A DNA stretch of 64,000 nucleotides from Imperialibacter sp963977595 (GTDB lineage: Bacteria; Bacteroidota; Bacteroidia; Cytophagales; Cyclobacteriaceae): the NCBI RefSeq assembly GCF_048007035.1, contig NZ_CP180355.1, positions 1,674,001 to 1,738,000 on the forward strand. The letters are read 5' to 3'. Positions 45,567-55,580 of the stretch are shown piece after piece. A program made the position numbers and the translations under genes. The notes below the pieces were generated by a model that worked only from the letters and a program-made list of their open reading frames with translations, was not told where the DNA came from and did no database searches. Position 1 is the stretch's first letter, and every line of letters begins with the position of its first letter.

Positions 45567-48500
45567 TTACTCGATTTGTCCGATAAACTTGTAGAGTCGC
45601 TCTTCGGCACCTTCGGGATCAATCCAAAACTCTCTGGAATAAAACTGAGTAGACCTCCATTTTTTATCCATCAGCAAGGTGTATCGGTAAACATAGGCGT
45701 CCTTTGCTGAAATGCTGTTGAAATACGTGTCGTCATCAGTAAAAACAAGACCCAGAAATTCTTCCCTTTTCTTGACTGTGAGGTCAGCAAAATTCAGGTC
45801 CTCTGTCATGGAAATACTTCGCATTTGAGGCACTGTCTCCAACCACTTTGTCATTCTTGATTTGAGGTACCAATGCTGCGAGAAGGTAGGCTCTTTAGGC
45901 GCATAAGGCCTGAACTCCCCGTTCGAAACAGTAAAAGCGTACTCCAGGTACTTTCTCAGCATCTTCGGCCCCTCATTCCTCAAACCATCAACGTTTAGCT
46001 GATGAGGCAAAATGCTGCTAACCACAAAAATCTGTTCCTTGGCCCTGGTCACGGCCACATTCAGGCGGTTTTCGCCACCCTCAAGGTTGAGCGAGCCAAA
46101 CTTCATCTGAAGTTTCCCCTTGGCATCGGGCGCATAGCCAATAGTGAAAATAATAATGTCTCTTTCGTCGCCTTGCACATTTTCAATATTCTTTACAAAC
46201 AGCGAATCAGGCAGCAGCTTTTTATGATCCGCCTGATACGTATCCAGCAAGTCTAAAATATGCGACTGTTGAGCGGCGTTGAAAGTAACCACGCCAATAC
46301 TTTTGTCCGGCGACTTTTTAAGACAACTAACAATCAAATCCACAACCCTGGCAGCCTCTTCGTCGTTTCGGCTGCTTTCCCATATGCCATCTACCTTTTC
46401 GTAGGAAATAGCAGGTTTTGCCTCGTTGATTACTTCGAAGTGAGGCACCAGCTGCAGCTTGCCTTTGTAAAAATAGTGGTTGCTGAAGTCGATCAGGTCG
46501 AGCGAACGGCTTCGATAGTGCCCCTGCAAAGAAACCTGACTCAGGTGCTGCCTTGCCAGTGTCAGCAGGGAGTCAGCCTCCAGCGCCATCTCTTCCTCCT
46601 CTTCACTTTGCTCCCACCGGATTTTATACAGATCATTGGGCTGCAACTGCTTGTCATCGCCTGACACTACCACCTGCTTGCCCCTGTACATGGCAGCCAG
46701 ACCATTTTCCACAAAACACTGGGAAGCTTCATCAAAAATGACAAGGTCAAATATCTCATCCAGCTGAAAAATAGCAGAAGCTGCCTCGGGAGAGGTAAGC
46801 CAGCAGGGCACCAATCTGAACGCCTCGGCAGACATGTGAGCCAAAAGTCTCCTGATAGGCCAAACTCTCTTCTTTTTGGTGACCTGGTGCTGCAGGTCAC
46901 GGTAGGTAATCGGGTTGTTGAGCCGATTATACTCCACTTCACTGTATGTCTTTTCCCTAATTCTCAATAAAAGTATATCGCCACTCAGCTGGTTCTTCTT
47001 CAGCACCGCCTCCTGAAGCTCCTTTGTCAAAGTATCCAATTTCAGAGAAGACACCGCTCTCAAAATGGGGTATTTTGTTTCAATATGGTCGATCCATTGA
47101 AGATTTAGGCTATTCTCAAAAATCTCATTCCACTCCTTTTCATCCCAGTCGGGCGAAATTTCCTCAAGCTTCTCAAAAATCTGGTTTTCGTAGGGTAGCA
47201 CGCTATCCAGCAGTTTATCGTATTCAACAAGGCTGTCGAAGTCCTTGTCCAGCCGCTTGAGCAACTCCTCTGCGTACCCTTTCTTTCCAATGATCATTTT
47301 GATCTGCTTGGGCGTGAAGTACCCCTGCCACTGCTCCCATTTCAAGGGAATCTCCTCCAGGGCTTCAAATGATCGGTCAGTAAGCTCTTTTAACTCTTCA
47401 AAAGAATAGTTTTTTGGGTTGACCACCTTTGCTACGGGTCTCAGCGAACTGAAGATCATCTTTGCGTTGATCGCCCTTCTCACAAAGAAAAACCAGTTTT
47501 GCAGGTCAATCTTCGACATGGCATTCGGAGGATTCAGTATCCACTCGCTGGTTCTTAGCTTGGTGAGGTTGTGTTCCAGGTTCAGGCGGCTGTCCACCAT
47601 GATCATCAACTCCTCAAACCCCTTTTTATTGCTCTCCAAATTATTGGCCACCAGCACCCGTGAAATAAACACTTTGTCTTTGGAAAAGAACTTCCACCTG
47701 AACCAGCTAAAAAGCCCCTTTCTTGCCTTACGCCCTCTTTCCAGAACCTCCTGCAACCTTCCTAATTCATTGCCTGGAGTTGACAACTCAGGGCCCAGCC
47801 CCTTGTAGCACTCCATCAATATCCGCTCATTATTGGCCAGCCAAAGAGCATCTGTTTCGCTATCGGGGTAAGCCGACATGTGCACAAAAGTTTCGTACAC
47901 AGTCTTGTCGTTGATGAGAGAAAACATCTCTTTTACCTGCCCCCGGCGCTCCAGCATGTCCTGGCACTCATCGAAGCTCAATGCCTCACCCAGGGCCTCT
48001 TTAGACCTTGTTGCCAAGGCTTGATTGAACTTCAGAATTTCTGCCACCAGCTCCTTCACCCTCCCGAGCTCTGCCACACCAAAGTGACTAAATGAAACCC
48101 GGTCTACCCAGGGGTGCTCCTCCGTACGGAAGACTGAAGAATACTTAACATAATAACTAATCTTGCGCTGGAAGGCCTCCAGTTTCTCGTAAGTGAAATA
48201 TTTGTATTCCTGCTTGAGGGTAATGGTTCTCCCTTTGAGATCAGATGAGAGATAAAGTTCTTTCACAGACTTGCCTGACTCTTTATCGTCAAACAGCGCC
48301 TGCTTAAACTCGTTGAGCTCTTCCGAAATCTGATCTATTTTTCTGCTAACCTGGGTAAACTCTCTTTCCAGCTGGATAGCATCCAGAGAGTTGTTTTTCA
48401 CCTTATACTCATCAAGTCGGTCGATCTGGGAGGCTAGCTGCTCGTAAATTTCCTTTCGGTCATTTTTGAAGTCGTGCACCAGCGCTACAAACGCCCCAAG

Positions 48501-49589
48501 TTCTTTCTCGCTCAACCGCTGGTGCACCACGTCAAGCGCCGCCCTCTTTTGGCAAACCACCAGCACCTTTTTGCCCCGGGCAATAAAGTCCGAAACGAGG
48601 TTACAGATAAGCTGCGACTTGCCTGTGCCAGGAGGCCCCTGGATCACAAGTGAATGGCCATTCTTTACCGTTTTTAAAGCATTTTCCTGGAAAGCATCGA
48701 TGGCAAATGGCGTAAAAGTCTGTTCTTCTTTTATCTTGCTGACATAGGAGTACTCTACTTTGTCCACCACATCTTCCAGGTTGGTTTTACCAACGAAGAA
48801 GTCTTCCAGGCTTTCCAGCGTGTTTTCCTCAATGAGTTTAAGATAGTCAGGCACCATGTAGGATCCATTTTGAGGGAAGATGCCCAGCACTGCTTCAGTC
48901 ATCAGCTTCAGCTTCCCTGTGTCGTGCCCGAGCTCAAACTTGTCTTTGAGAAAAGGGGTGAAACCAGTCAGCTGATCAGTAAAATTTTCGGGATTGAAAT
49001 TGACTTCTACTTTGCTATCCCTAAGAAGCTCGTAAAGTGCTGTGCGAAAGACCCGACTGTCCTTGTCAAAATCGTCGAAAACCCGCTCTATCAAGTCCTC
49101 GTCGAGCGAAATCTTGTTATAGTAAGCGTACCCCAGCAGAAATGTCTTATTCAGGGTAACGTTGACATCCTTTCGGGGCACCATCACCCAGTTTTTCTGA
49201 TCCATTTCGAGAGACACTGGAAAAAAAAGCAGAGGACACCGCACCAGCGTGCCATCACTAAATTTGCCATGTACAAACGGCCAGCCCACATACAAATCCC
49301 TACCGCCCCTCTCCTGAAAAACAAACTGATCAAGCCTGTGCAGTTTTTTCAGGCCAACGCTTAGGTTGTTGTTATTATAGTCCCTGCTGTCCATGATCTG
49401 GCACAGTGGAATCTTAGTCTTTTGCGCTATCAGGTCGTTGATGACATGAAACGAGGGCTGCCCAAGAGTGAAGTCAAAATCATGCAAATCGAGAAACTGA
49501 TCGGAAGCCAGGCGCAACAAAAGCAGCGACCTATTATTGGCAGTGAGATTGGTAAGCTTACGAAGGTAGGATTGCAGAATTTTTCGCAT
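45567..49589 (-). CDS. Large superfamily 1 DNA/RNA helicase (DUF4011-like) with C-terminal nuclease-like segment
   Basis: 1340 residues. The N-terminal ~290 residues resemble the DUF4011 region of large SF1 helicases. Walker A GPPGTGKS is at 318-325, motif Ia LVVCQKRAALD after it, the DEAS Walker B box (FDEASQ) near 949-954, VVSGDDKQLQP, then LQGHYRS, and the C-terminal helicase motifs NVQGDERDIIIFTIGYA and RLNVAVTRAKEQIFVVSS. Between the boxes is a long coiled-coil-like region. The last ~70 residues (DDxxY...KD.Y.YR..LL....WR....SREFW.DPEG) resemble the MTES_1575/Vsr-like nuclease tail of related helicases, though some catalytic residues appear changed. Proteins of this build are often found in defence contexts, but here it sits alone between gldH and a helix-hairpin-helix gene. 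Confidence 0.8.
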   Translation of the reverse strand: MRKILQSYLRKLTNLTANNRSLLLLRLASDQFLDLHDFDFTLGQPSFHVINDLIAQKTKIPLCQIMDSRDYNNNNLSVGLKKLHRLDQFVFQERGGRDLYVGWPFVHGKFSDGTLVRCPLLFFPVSLEMDQKNWVMVPRKDVNVTLNKTFLLGYAYYNKISLDEDLIERVFDDFDKDSRVFRTALYELLRDSKVEVNFNPENFTDQLTGFTPFLKDKFELGHDTGKLKLMTEAVLGIFPQNGSYMVPDYLKLIEENTLESLEDFFVGKTNLEDVVDKVEYSYVSKIKEEQTFTPFAIDAFQENALKTVKNGHSLVIQGPPGTGKSQLICNLVSDFIARGKKVLVVCQKRAALDVVHQRLSEKELGAFVALVHDFKNDRKEIYEQLASQIDRLDEYKVKNNSLDAIQLEREFTQVSRKIDQISEELNEFKQALFDDKESGKSVKELYLSSDLKGRTITLKQEYKYFTYEKLEAFQRKISYYVKYSSVFRTEEHPWVDRVSFSHFGVAELGRVKELVAEILKFNQALATRSKEALGEALSFDECQDMLERRGQVKEMFSLINDKTVYETFVHMSAYPDSETDALWLANNERILMECYKGLGPELSTPGNELGRLQEVLERGRKARKGLFSWFRWKFFSKDKVFISRVLVANNLESNKKGFEELMIMVDSRLNLEHNLTKLRTSEWILNPPNAMSKIDLQNWFFFVRRAINAKMIFSSLRPVAKVVNPKNYSFEELKELTDRSFEALEEIPLKWEQWQGYFTPKQIKMIIGKKGYAEELLKRLDKDFDSLVEYDKLLDSVLPYENQIFEKLEEISPDWDEKEWNEIFENSLNLQWIDHIETKYPILRAVSSLKLDTLTKELQEAVLKKNQLSGDILLLRIREKTYSEVEYNRLNNPITYRDLQHQVTKKKRVWPIRRLLAHMSAEAFRLVPCWLTSPEAASAIFQLDEIFDLVIFDEASQCFVENGLAAMYRGKQVVVSGDDKQLQPNDLYKIRWEQSEEEEEMALEADSLLTLARQHLSQVSLQGHYRSRSLDLIDFSNHYFYKGKLQLVPHFEVINEAKPAISYEKVDGIWESSRNDEEAARVVDLIVSCLKKSPDKSIGVVTFNAAQQSHILDLLDTYQADHKKLLPDSLFVKNIENVQGDERDIIIFTIGYAPDAKGKLQMKFGSLNLEGGENRLNVAVTRAKEQIFVVSSILPHQLNVDGLRNEGPKMLRKYLEYAFTVSNGEFRPYAPKEPTFSQHWYLKSRMTKWLETVPQMRSISMTEDLNFADLTVKKREEFLGLVFTDDDTYFNSISAKDAYVYRYTLLMDKKWRSTQFYSREFWIDPEGAEERLYKFIGQIE

Positions 49590-49652
49590 AAGACGGCTTG
49601 CGGCCTTTCGATAACTATCAGGTAAACGATAAACCTAATTGTTCATTATTCA

Positions 49653-50573
49653 CTAGAATTCAAAATACGGCTTTAACTTTTGGATGGTTGAATCTGGAAT
49701 GATTTTTATTTCTGCCACGTCGTTCCAGCTGGCAAATCTGCCATGCTGATCCCGGTAGGCGACCAAAGCTCTTGCCTGGTTGTAGTTAATATAGGGTTGC
49801 CTTTTTAACGAATCCAAATGGATGGTGTTGACCGACAGCTTTACACAGCAATTAGCAGGATTGAGATCAAACTTCTCCCACAAGGCGGATACCGTTTCTT
49901 GTTTGAGGCCATATACTTCCGCCAGCTGCCCACGGTCGTGAAACCCACCAAGCGCATTCCGGTATTTGATGATCCTGGCAGCATAAGCCGGGCCTATGCC
50001 TCGTACCGCTTGCAACTCCTCTGCTGTTGCCATATTAATATCGATTAACCTGGCTGTTTCCTTGACGACCGTTGACTTTCCTTCAGCTATTTGCCTGGCA
50101 TTGTCGGAATTGGACTTTGTTTTCGCTATTGATAAATATGGAGCGAGCTGTTCAAAAATAGAGGAATCCATTCCATAGAGTTTAAGCAAGTCTTTGCTAT
50201 CATAAAACCTACCTCCCCGGCTCGTATACTTACTCCAATTGGATGCCAGGTAGGGTGGTATATTCATTTGTCGCAGTTGCGCCTCCGAAACCTGGTTGGG
50301 ATCAAATCTCTCCAAATTGCTAAGGGCTAACATTTGCCGGGGGTTTTCCTTATCCTCTTCGATGTCTTCAGCCCATTGAAGCTCCGCTGCCCATTTGTCT
50401 AAAAGTTCCAAATCTTTTTCAGACGAATACTCGTTACTAGCATACCTGTAGTAGTCAAGTGCATAGACTCCAAGGAATAGTACACTAATGATAAAGAGAA
50501 GAATGATGCTACCATTAATTTCTTTTTTACTGTAGCCAAAATTCTCTCTTAGCCATTTGTTTAGTTGGCTCAT
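49653..50573 (-). CDS. ComEA-like helix-hairpin-helix protein with N-terminal membrane anchor
   Basis: 306 residues. A membrane span at ~residues 20-42 (INGSIILLFIISVLFLGVYAL) follows a short cytosolic start; the rest is probably periplasmic. At least two clear HhH motifs occur: DINMATAEELQAVRGIGPAYAARIIKYRNALGGF and the C-terminal QPYINYNQARALVAYRDQHGRFASW; a further one is likely around FDPNQVSEAQLRQMNIPPYLA. Such proteins bind DNA and resemble ComEA of natural transformation. A role in DNA uptake is possible but not proven from sequence. Divergent from hemA. Confidence 0.83.
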   Translation of the reverse strand: MSQLNKWLRENFGYSKKEINGSIILLFIISVLFLGVYALDYYRYASNEYSSEKDLELLDKWAAELQWAEDIEEDKENPRQMLALSNLERFDPNQVSEAQLRQMNIPPYLASNWSKYTSRGGRFYDSKDLLKLYGMDSSIFEQLAPYLSIAKTKSNSDNARQIAEGKSTVVKETARLIDINMATAEELQAVRGIGPAYAARIIKYRNALGGFHDRGQLAEVYGLKQETVSALWEKFDLNPANCCVKLSVNTIHLDSLKRQPYINYNQARALVAYRDQHGRFASWNDVAEIKIIPDSTIQKLKPYFEF

Positions 50574-50745
50574 AGACCGTAAGAAGCATTTGTTGAATAT
50601 TAAGTTAGATATTTTTGGCTTCCAGTAAACAATTTCAAGGCAAAAAACTGTTCATCTACCAGTACCGGGCATTTGTCTGTAATTTAAACTCATTCTAAAT
50701 TGAGTTATCTGACAAATGTCATTTCCTTTAAAATCAATACGGAGC

Positions 50746-50753
50746 TATTTTTG
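50746..50753 (+). promoter_or_regulatory. -7 element ahead of hemA
   Basis: TATTTTTG matches TAnnTTTG 21 bases before the ATG of hemA. No TTG at the normal distance was found, so the support is partial. Confidence 0.4.
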
Positions 50754-50773
50754 AACCCGAATTAAAGTGGAAA

Positions 50774-52048
50774 ATGCATAAGTTTTTCAAAGCAGTAAGT
50801 CTATCATACAAAAGCGCCCCGCTCAATATCAGAGAGCTTGTATCCTTCGATGAGGAGGCCTGCAAGCGTTTGCTCAAGTATTTCAAAGAATTTACGCCCA
50901 TCAATGAGGCACTAGTGCTTTCCACTTGCAACAGGACTGAGGTCTATTATTCGTCAGAAACAGACCTTTCCGAAGACATCATCAAACTGATTGCCCTCGA
51001 AAGGTCAATCAGTGATATTGGCGACTACAAAGATTTCTTCGTGGTGATTAACGACCACAAAGACGCCCTTCAGCACCTTTTCGATGTGAGCATGGGATTG
51101 GAGGCGCAGGTAGTTGGTGATTTGCAAATAGCCAATCAGGTCAAGCGGTCGTACCAGTGGTCGGCTGATGAGGACATGGCGGGCCCATTTTTGCACCGAC
51201 TGATGCACACGATTTTCTTCACCAATAAAAAGGTAGTTCAGGAAACCTCTTTCAGAGACGGCGCAGCCTCTGTGAGCTATGCGGCCGTTGAGTTGATTGG
51301 CGAGCTTACTGCCGCCATCCCCACACCAAAAATTTTGATCGTTGGGCTGGGTGAAATAGGAGAAGATGTTTGTCGCAATCTTGAGTACATCAAAAGCAAA
51401 GAGGTTTTCATTGCCAACAGAACGTTTGAGAAAGCTGAGACAATAGCTCTTGAGTGTGGTTTTCAGGCCATACCGTTCGACACAGTTTATGCAGCCATGA
51501 AGGAGGCTGATGTTGTTATTTCGTCTGTCGCCAATAAAGAGCCTCTGATCAGAAAAGAGCACCTTCAAAACGGTGAATCGCTTTCCTTCAAATACATGCT
51601 TGACCTTTCGGTACCAAGAAGTATTGAAAAAGAAGTAGAAGAAGTGCACGGAACCCTGCTTTACAACATTGACGACATCCATAGCAAAACAAGTGAGGCA
51701 CTGGAAAAAAGGCTGGCTGCAATACCACAGGTAAAGGCCATCATTTCCGGATCAATGGCTGAACTGCTCGACTGGTCGAAGGAAATGGAAGTTTCGCCCA
51801 CCATCAACAAGCTGAAGAACGCCCTTGAGCAGATCAGGCAGGAGGAAGTTGCCAGGTATCTCAAGGGAGCTAGCATGGATGATAGCAAATTAGTGGAGAA
51901 GGTAACGAGGAGCATGATGCAGAAAATCATTAAGCTGCCTGTGCTTCAGCTGAAGGCCGCCTGCAAAAGAGGTGAGGCTGAAACGCTTATCGACGTGTTG
52001 AACGACCTGTTTGACCTCGAAAAGCAGTCGGAAACGACCAATTCATAA
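50774..52048 (+). CDS. hemA: Glutamyl-tRNA reductase
   Basis: 424 residues. The catalytic cysteine is Cys52 in the STCNRTEVYYS motif. The NADPH-binding domain has ILIVGLGEIGEDVCRNL, and the C-terminal dimerisation helix region spans ~310-420. It reduces glutamate on tRNA-Glu to glutamate-1-semialdehyde, the first step of the C5 haem pathway. The start fits the family and is preceded by a -7 element. The WG-repeat gene follows 66 bases downstream. Confidence 0.94.
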   Translation: MHKFFKAVSLSYKSAPLNIRELVSFDEEACKRLLKYFKEFTPINEALVLSTCNRTEVYYSSETDLSEDIIKLIALERSISDIGDYKDFFVVINDHKDALQHLFDVSMGLEAQVVGDLQIANQVKRSYQWSADEDMAGPFLHRLMHTIFFTNKKVVQETSFRDGAASVSYAAVELIGELTAAIPTPKILIVGLGEIGEDVCRNLEYIKSKEVFIANRTFEKAETIALECGFQAIPFDTVYAAMKEADVVISSVANKEPLIRKEHLQNGESLSFKYMLDLSVPRSIEKEVEEVHGTLLYNIDDIHSKTSEALEKRLAAIPQVKAIISGSMAELLDWSKEMEVSPTINKLKNALEQIRQEEVARYLKGASMDDSKLVEKVTRSMMQKIIKLPVLQLKAACKRGEAETLIDVLNDLFDLEKQSETTNS

Positions 52049-52114
52049 GCATACAATCCCCGATCATTTAATTTATTGCCGCTTTTCCTAACTGTTTGCT
52101 TAATTTAGCGGCGT

Positions 52115-54361
52115 ATGAAGCTTTCTGTAGTTAGGTTCCTGTTCTCATTGGTGCTTGTTTTAGCGCCAATTCTCTCGTATGGCAAAAAAGCCAGTGAACG
52201 GGTATTAGAAGTTTTCGAGCTAAATAACCGAAAGGGACTGAAGGATGACCAGGGCAAAATCCTTATCCCGGCCAAATATGAGGACATCGGATGGAGCAAT
52301 GGGAGTGTCGACCCACTGTCGTCCACTATCGGCTATAAATCGAATGGGTTTTGGGGTTTGAGCTCGCTAAATGATCAGCAGATTACCAAAGCTGTTTACC
52401 GTGACCTCTCCCCCATGAGTAACGGCTTCCTAAAGGCGTCCCGAACCGACAGCTTCGAACATTTTCTTTACTTCGGCGTGCTTGACACTAAAGGCATGGC
52501 CCTGGTAGGCTTCCAGTACTACGACATTATCCCATCTGGAGACAACTACATAGCGTCCCGTTATGAAACCCAAAAGATTTCCTACGGCCTTATTTCAGGT
52601 CTTGAGGCTACCCTAATCCCCTTCCAATACAAAGCTATCAAGTATGCTGGCAACGGTATCTACCAGGCTGTTGATGCAAGAGACAAGCTATCGGTGTGGA
52701 CCGTGGGCGGGTTGAAATTGCCGGTGGAAAATCTCGATAGCATGTTCCGTGTCAACTCCAACCTCCTCATCATTTCTAAGGAGGGCAAGCTGGGTGCCAT
52801 GCGCAATGATGGCAGTATGATACTGGAGCCGTTTTACAAAGAAATTGTCCCTGAAAACGACTCGGTGCTGCGCCTGACCACCTATCCGTCGTGGCACCTG
52901 ACTGATGGAAAGAACAAAAGGCTGAAAACATTCTCGTTCGACGACATCGAAACTATCGGGCCAAGTTTGTACAGGGTTCAGACTTATCAGGGCGAAGCCA
53001 TCATCAATATTTCCGGAGAACAACTTAGCAACAAAAGTAATTGGAGTGTTGTGCGCACTGACGAGAATTTTGTTGTGAGCAAGGAGCAAAACAAATTCAG
53101 GGTGTACAACAAGTCGGGTGAACCCTTTCTTGAGCAATACTACGATTCGCTCTATTTTGATGGAAAGTATTTTTACACGCAGATAGTAAAAAACAACAAA
53201 GAGCTGTGGGATGTATATAACACTTACGGCCGGAGAGTTACAAGGCATTCTTACGACCAGATAAAGCCCGAAGGATCCAAATTGATCATGGCCAGGCGGG
53301 ATGCCTACTGGGGGTTCCTTGACTTCAACGGCGGAATGGTCATCGACCACAAATTTGAACGGGCTCACAGCTTTGTTGAAGGCATGTCGGCAGTTGAGTA
53401 TGTAGGAAAATGGGGCGTTATAGACATCAACGGCAATTGGGTGCTCGAACCCAAGCACGACTATTGTGAGGTGATTAATGAAGCCGTGATTCTGATCAAA
53501 AATGGTGAGTCGACAGACCTTGTGACGCCTGGTCGTGGATGGCTACACACGAGCAATCATTCGATATACGCTGAAAAATCGTGGCTGATCGAAGAAACTG
53601 AATCCGGAAGCTTTGGTTTGCTGACCTCGAAAGGGCAAAAAGTGACAGCGCCTGAGTTTGACGAAGTGATGATTCCCGATATGGATTCGGTCGTATTTCT
53701 GAGGCAGGGAGATTACTGGTGGTCTTATGGCAAAGACGGTAATAAGATTAGTGACGGTACAAGTAAATATCAGGGAGTATCCGGACTGAGCGAAGCATTT
53801 TTTGGTATCGTGAAAGACGACAAATTCGGCTTCGTTGACCTGGACAATAAACTGCGAATTGCGAACAGATACGACAGTGCGGCTTTTTTCCAGGAAGGAA
53901 TGGCGGCGATAAAACTCCGGGGACACTGGGGGTTTATTGACAAAATAGAACGGCTGGTTGTTCAGCCCATTTACGACTCAGTTACTCCTTTTTCCAATGG
54001 TATCTCGGTTGTTTCTAGAAATGGTAAGTCTGGTATCATTGACAGGAGTGGCAATGAAGTGGTTGGGCTGGACTTTGACGAGATCAAGTCTGTTGATAAG
54101 AACACCTATATTTTAAGGCAGGGAAATCAATATGGCTTTTACCACCGAAAGTCAGCCTACGTCATGCTTCCTCGTTTCAACCAGCTTGAACTACTGCCCA
54201 ACGGGCTCTTTGTGGTCGAAAAAAGAGGGCAGAAAGGCCTGATCAATGAAAAGGGGGTTGATGTGATCCCTTCCGTCTACGACGACATTCACTATGACCT
54301 CTACAACGCCTTTTACCTCTGCAAAGAAGACGGGAAAACGGAGACATTTTTGATCCGTTAA
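52115..54361 (+). CDS. Exported WG-repeat protein
   Basis: 748 residues. A signal peptide (MKLSVVRFLFSLVLVLAPILSYG) leads into about a dozen WG repeats of ~45-50 residues, with recurring W/YGF.D..G.. and YD.I/V.P or EG.AAV motifs (for example AYWGFLDFNGGMVIDHKFERAHSFVEG; GKWGVIDINGNWVLEPKHD; GHWGFIDKIERLVVQPIYD). WG repeats are probable beta-structures used by surface or periplasmic proteins; their ligands are mostly unknown. No lipobox was seen. Gene follows hemA and may be co-transcribed with it. Confidence 0.87.
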   Translation: MKLSVVRFLFSLVLVLAPILSYGKKASERVLEVFELNNRKGLKDDQGKILIPAKYEDIGWSNGSVDPLSSTIGYKSNGFWGLSSLNDQQITKAVYRDLSPMSNGFLKASRTDSFEHFLYFGVLDTKGMALVGFQYYDIIPSGDNYIASRYETQKISYGLISGLEATLIPFQYKAIKYAGNGIYQAVDARDKLSVWTVGGLKLPVENLDSMFRVNSNLLIISKEGKLGAMRNDGSMILEPFYKEIVPENDSVLRLTTYPSWHLTDGKNKRLKTFSFDDIETIGPSLYRVQTYQGEAIINISGEQLSNKSNWSVVRTDENFVVSKEQNKFRVYNKSGEPFLEQYYDSLYFDGKYFYTQIVKNNKELWDVYNTYGRRVTRHSYDQIKPEGSKLIMARRDAYWGFLDFNGGMVIDHKFERAHSFVEGMSAVEYVGKWGVIDINGNWVLEPKHDYCEVINEAVILIKNGESTDLVTPGRGWLHTSNHSIYAEKSWLIEETESGSFGLLTSKGQKVTAPEFDEVMIPDMDSVVFLRQGDYWWSYGKDGNKISDGTSKYQGVSGLSEAFFGIVKDDKFGFVDLDNKLRIANRYDSAAFFQEGMAAIKLRGHWGFIDKIERLVVQPIYDSVTPFSNGISVVSRNGKSGIIDRSGNEVVGLDFDEIKSVDKNTYILRQGNQYGFYHRKSAYVMLPRFNQLELLPNGLFVVEKRGQKGLINEKGVDVIPSVYDDIHYDLYNAFYLCKEDGKTETFLIR

Positions 54362-54469
54362 GGGTTCCTTGCTGACTCCAAAAAATGGTGGTGATAAATT
54401 AATTACCTAAATACCAACTTCTTAAGTTATGGAATTCCTAATTTTATGGTTTACCAAACTTATCATCCT

Positions 54470-55480
54470 ATGAAAGCACTTAAGATTATCCTTTACATTG
54501 TCCTTGCCCTTGTGTTGGTTGTGGCGGCGGCGATATTTATGATTCCTACGGAGTATAATGTGGAGCGAAGCACCACTGTCAACGCTCCGAAGAAGCTGGT
54601 AATGCAACAGGTCGGCAGGTTCGAAAACTTCGCCAAATGGAATCCATGGGGAAAGCTTGATCCAAATATGACCAAAACCATCACAGGAACTGATGGAGAG
54701 GTGGGCGCTAAGTATTCCTGGGAAGGAAATGACGACGTGGGGAAAGGCTCAATGGAAATTACGGCCATAACAGACTCTCGTGTTGACGAAAAACTAGTCT
54801 TTCTGGCGCCTTATGAGTCAGAGGCCTCTACTTACATCACTTTGGAAGAGGTTGACGGCGGAACAAAAGTTACGTGGGGCATGCAGGGAAGTAACCCAAG
54901 ACCCATGAACCTGATGGTACCAATGATGGACGGCTTTATTGGCAAAGACTATGAAGCTGGCCTCGCAGAGCTTAAAAAAATGACTGAGGCAATTGCCAGC
55001 AACGACACTTTCAGAGGCCTAAAAGTGGAAAAGATGGAGCTTTCTCCACGAACATATATTGGCAGAAAAGATACTGTGAAATGGGCCGACATGCAGGGAT
55101 TTATGGCCAGCAGTTTTGGTGCTGCCTACGGCGAGTTGACGAAGAAAAAAGCCCCGATGGCAGGAGCTCCCAGCAGCATCTACTTTGTTTGGGATGAAGC
55201 CAACGAACAGACCGTTATGGCAGCAGCCATTCCTGTCGAGGGCGAGTACACTCTCAAGGGGTTTGAGGCATTCCCAGCAGGCGGCAGTGGCTACAAAATT
55301 GCCTACTACGGTGCTTATGAGGGCAGCGGCGAGGCACATTACGCCATGGACGACTACTTCACAGCGAAGGGGCTTGAAATGACCGAGGACATCATGGTGA
55401 TTGAAGAGTATGTAACTGATCCAACTACCGAGGCAGACACCAGTAAATGGCTGACTAATGTGTACTATATATTAAAGTAG
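54470..55480 (+). CDS. Membrane-anchored SRPBCC domain + GyrI-like domain protein
   Basis: 336 residues from the ATG at 54470, which begins MKALKIILYIVLALVLVVAAAIFM, a single membrane helix (an in-frame ATG at 54446 is possible). Residues ~25-165 match the SRPBCC/polyketide-cyclase fold (NAPKKLVMQQVGRFENFAKWNPWG, VTWGMQG). Residues ~180-336 resemble GyrI-like small-molecule-binding domains (IYFVWDEANEQTVMAAAIPVEGEYTLKGFEAFPAGGSG). This pairing occurs in Bacteroidota proteins of unknown function; it probably binds a hydrophobic ligand. A strong terminator follows. Confidence 0.8.
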   Translation: MKALKIILYIVLALVLVVAAAIFMIPTEYNVERSTTVNAPKKLVMQQVGRFENFAKWNPWGKLDPNMTKTITGTDGEVGAKYSWEGNDDVGKGSMEITAITDSRVDEKLVFLAPYESEASTYITLEEVDGGTKVTWGMQGSNPRPMNLMVPMMDGFIGKDYEAGLAELKKMTEAIASNDTFRGLKVEKMELSPRTYIGRKDTVKWADMQGFMASSFGAAYGELTKKKAPMAGAPSSIYFVWDEANEQTVMAAAIPVEGEYTLKGFEAFPAGGSGYKIAYYGAYEGSGEAHYAMDDYFTAKGLEMTEDIMVIEEYVTDPTTEADTSKWLTNVYYILK

Positions 55481-55505
55481 TGCTGCCCACTGAAAAGTAT
55501 GGAAG

Positions 55506-55534
55506 AAAAAAGGGGGCCAAATGGCCCCTTTTTT
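55506..55534 (+). terminator. Bidirectional rho-independent terminator
   Basis: Stem GGGGCC (55513-55518) with GGCCCC (55523-55528), a 4-base loop, an A-run before it and a T-run after. It serves the SRPBCC gene on the plus strand and can serve the convergent lipoprotein gene ending at 55581. Confidence 0.85.
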
Positions 55535-55580
55535 AGTAATACACACGCTTCAGTCGCAAATCAAAATGCAAAACACCATT

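Noticed and set aside
51005..51682. Antisense open frame of 225 codons inside hemA
   Set aside because: HemA is intact and convincing over this region; the antisense frame shows no family pattern.
52049..52114. Promoter or terminator between hemA and the WG gene
   Set aside because: Only loose matches to the -7 consensus and no hairpin were found.
52688..53458. Antisense open frame of 256 codons inside the WG-repeat gene
   Set aside because: The plus-strand protein shows clear WG repeats through this stretch; the antisense translation has no domain features.
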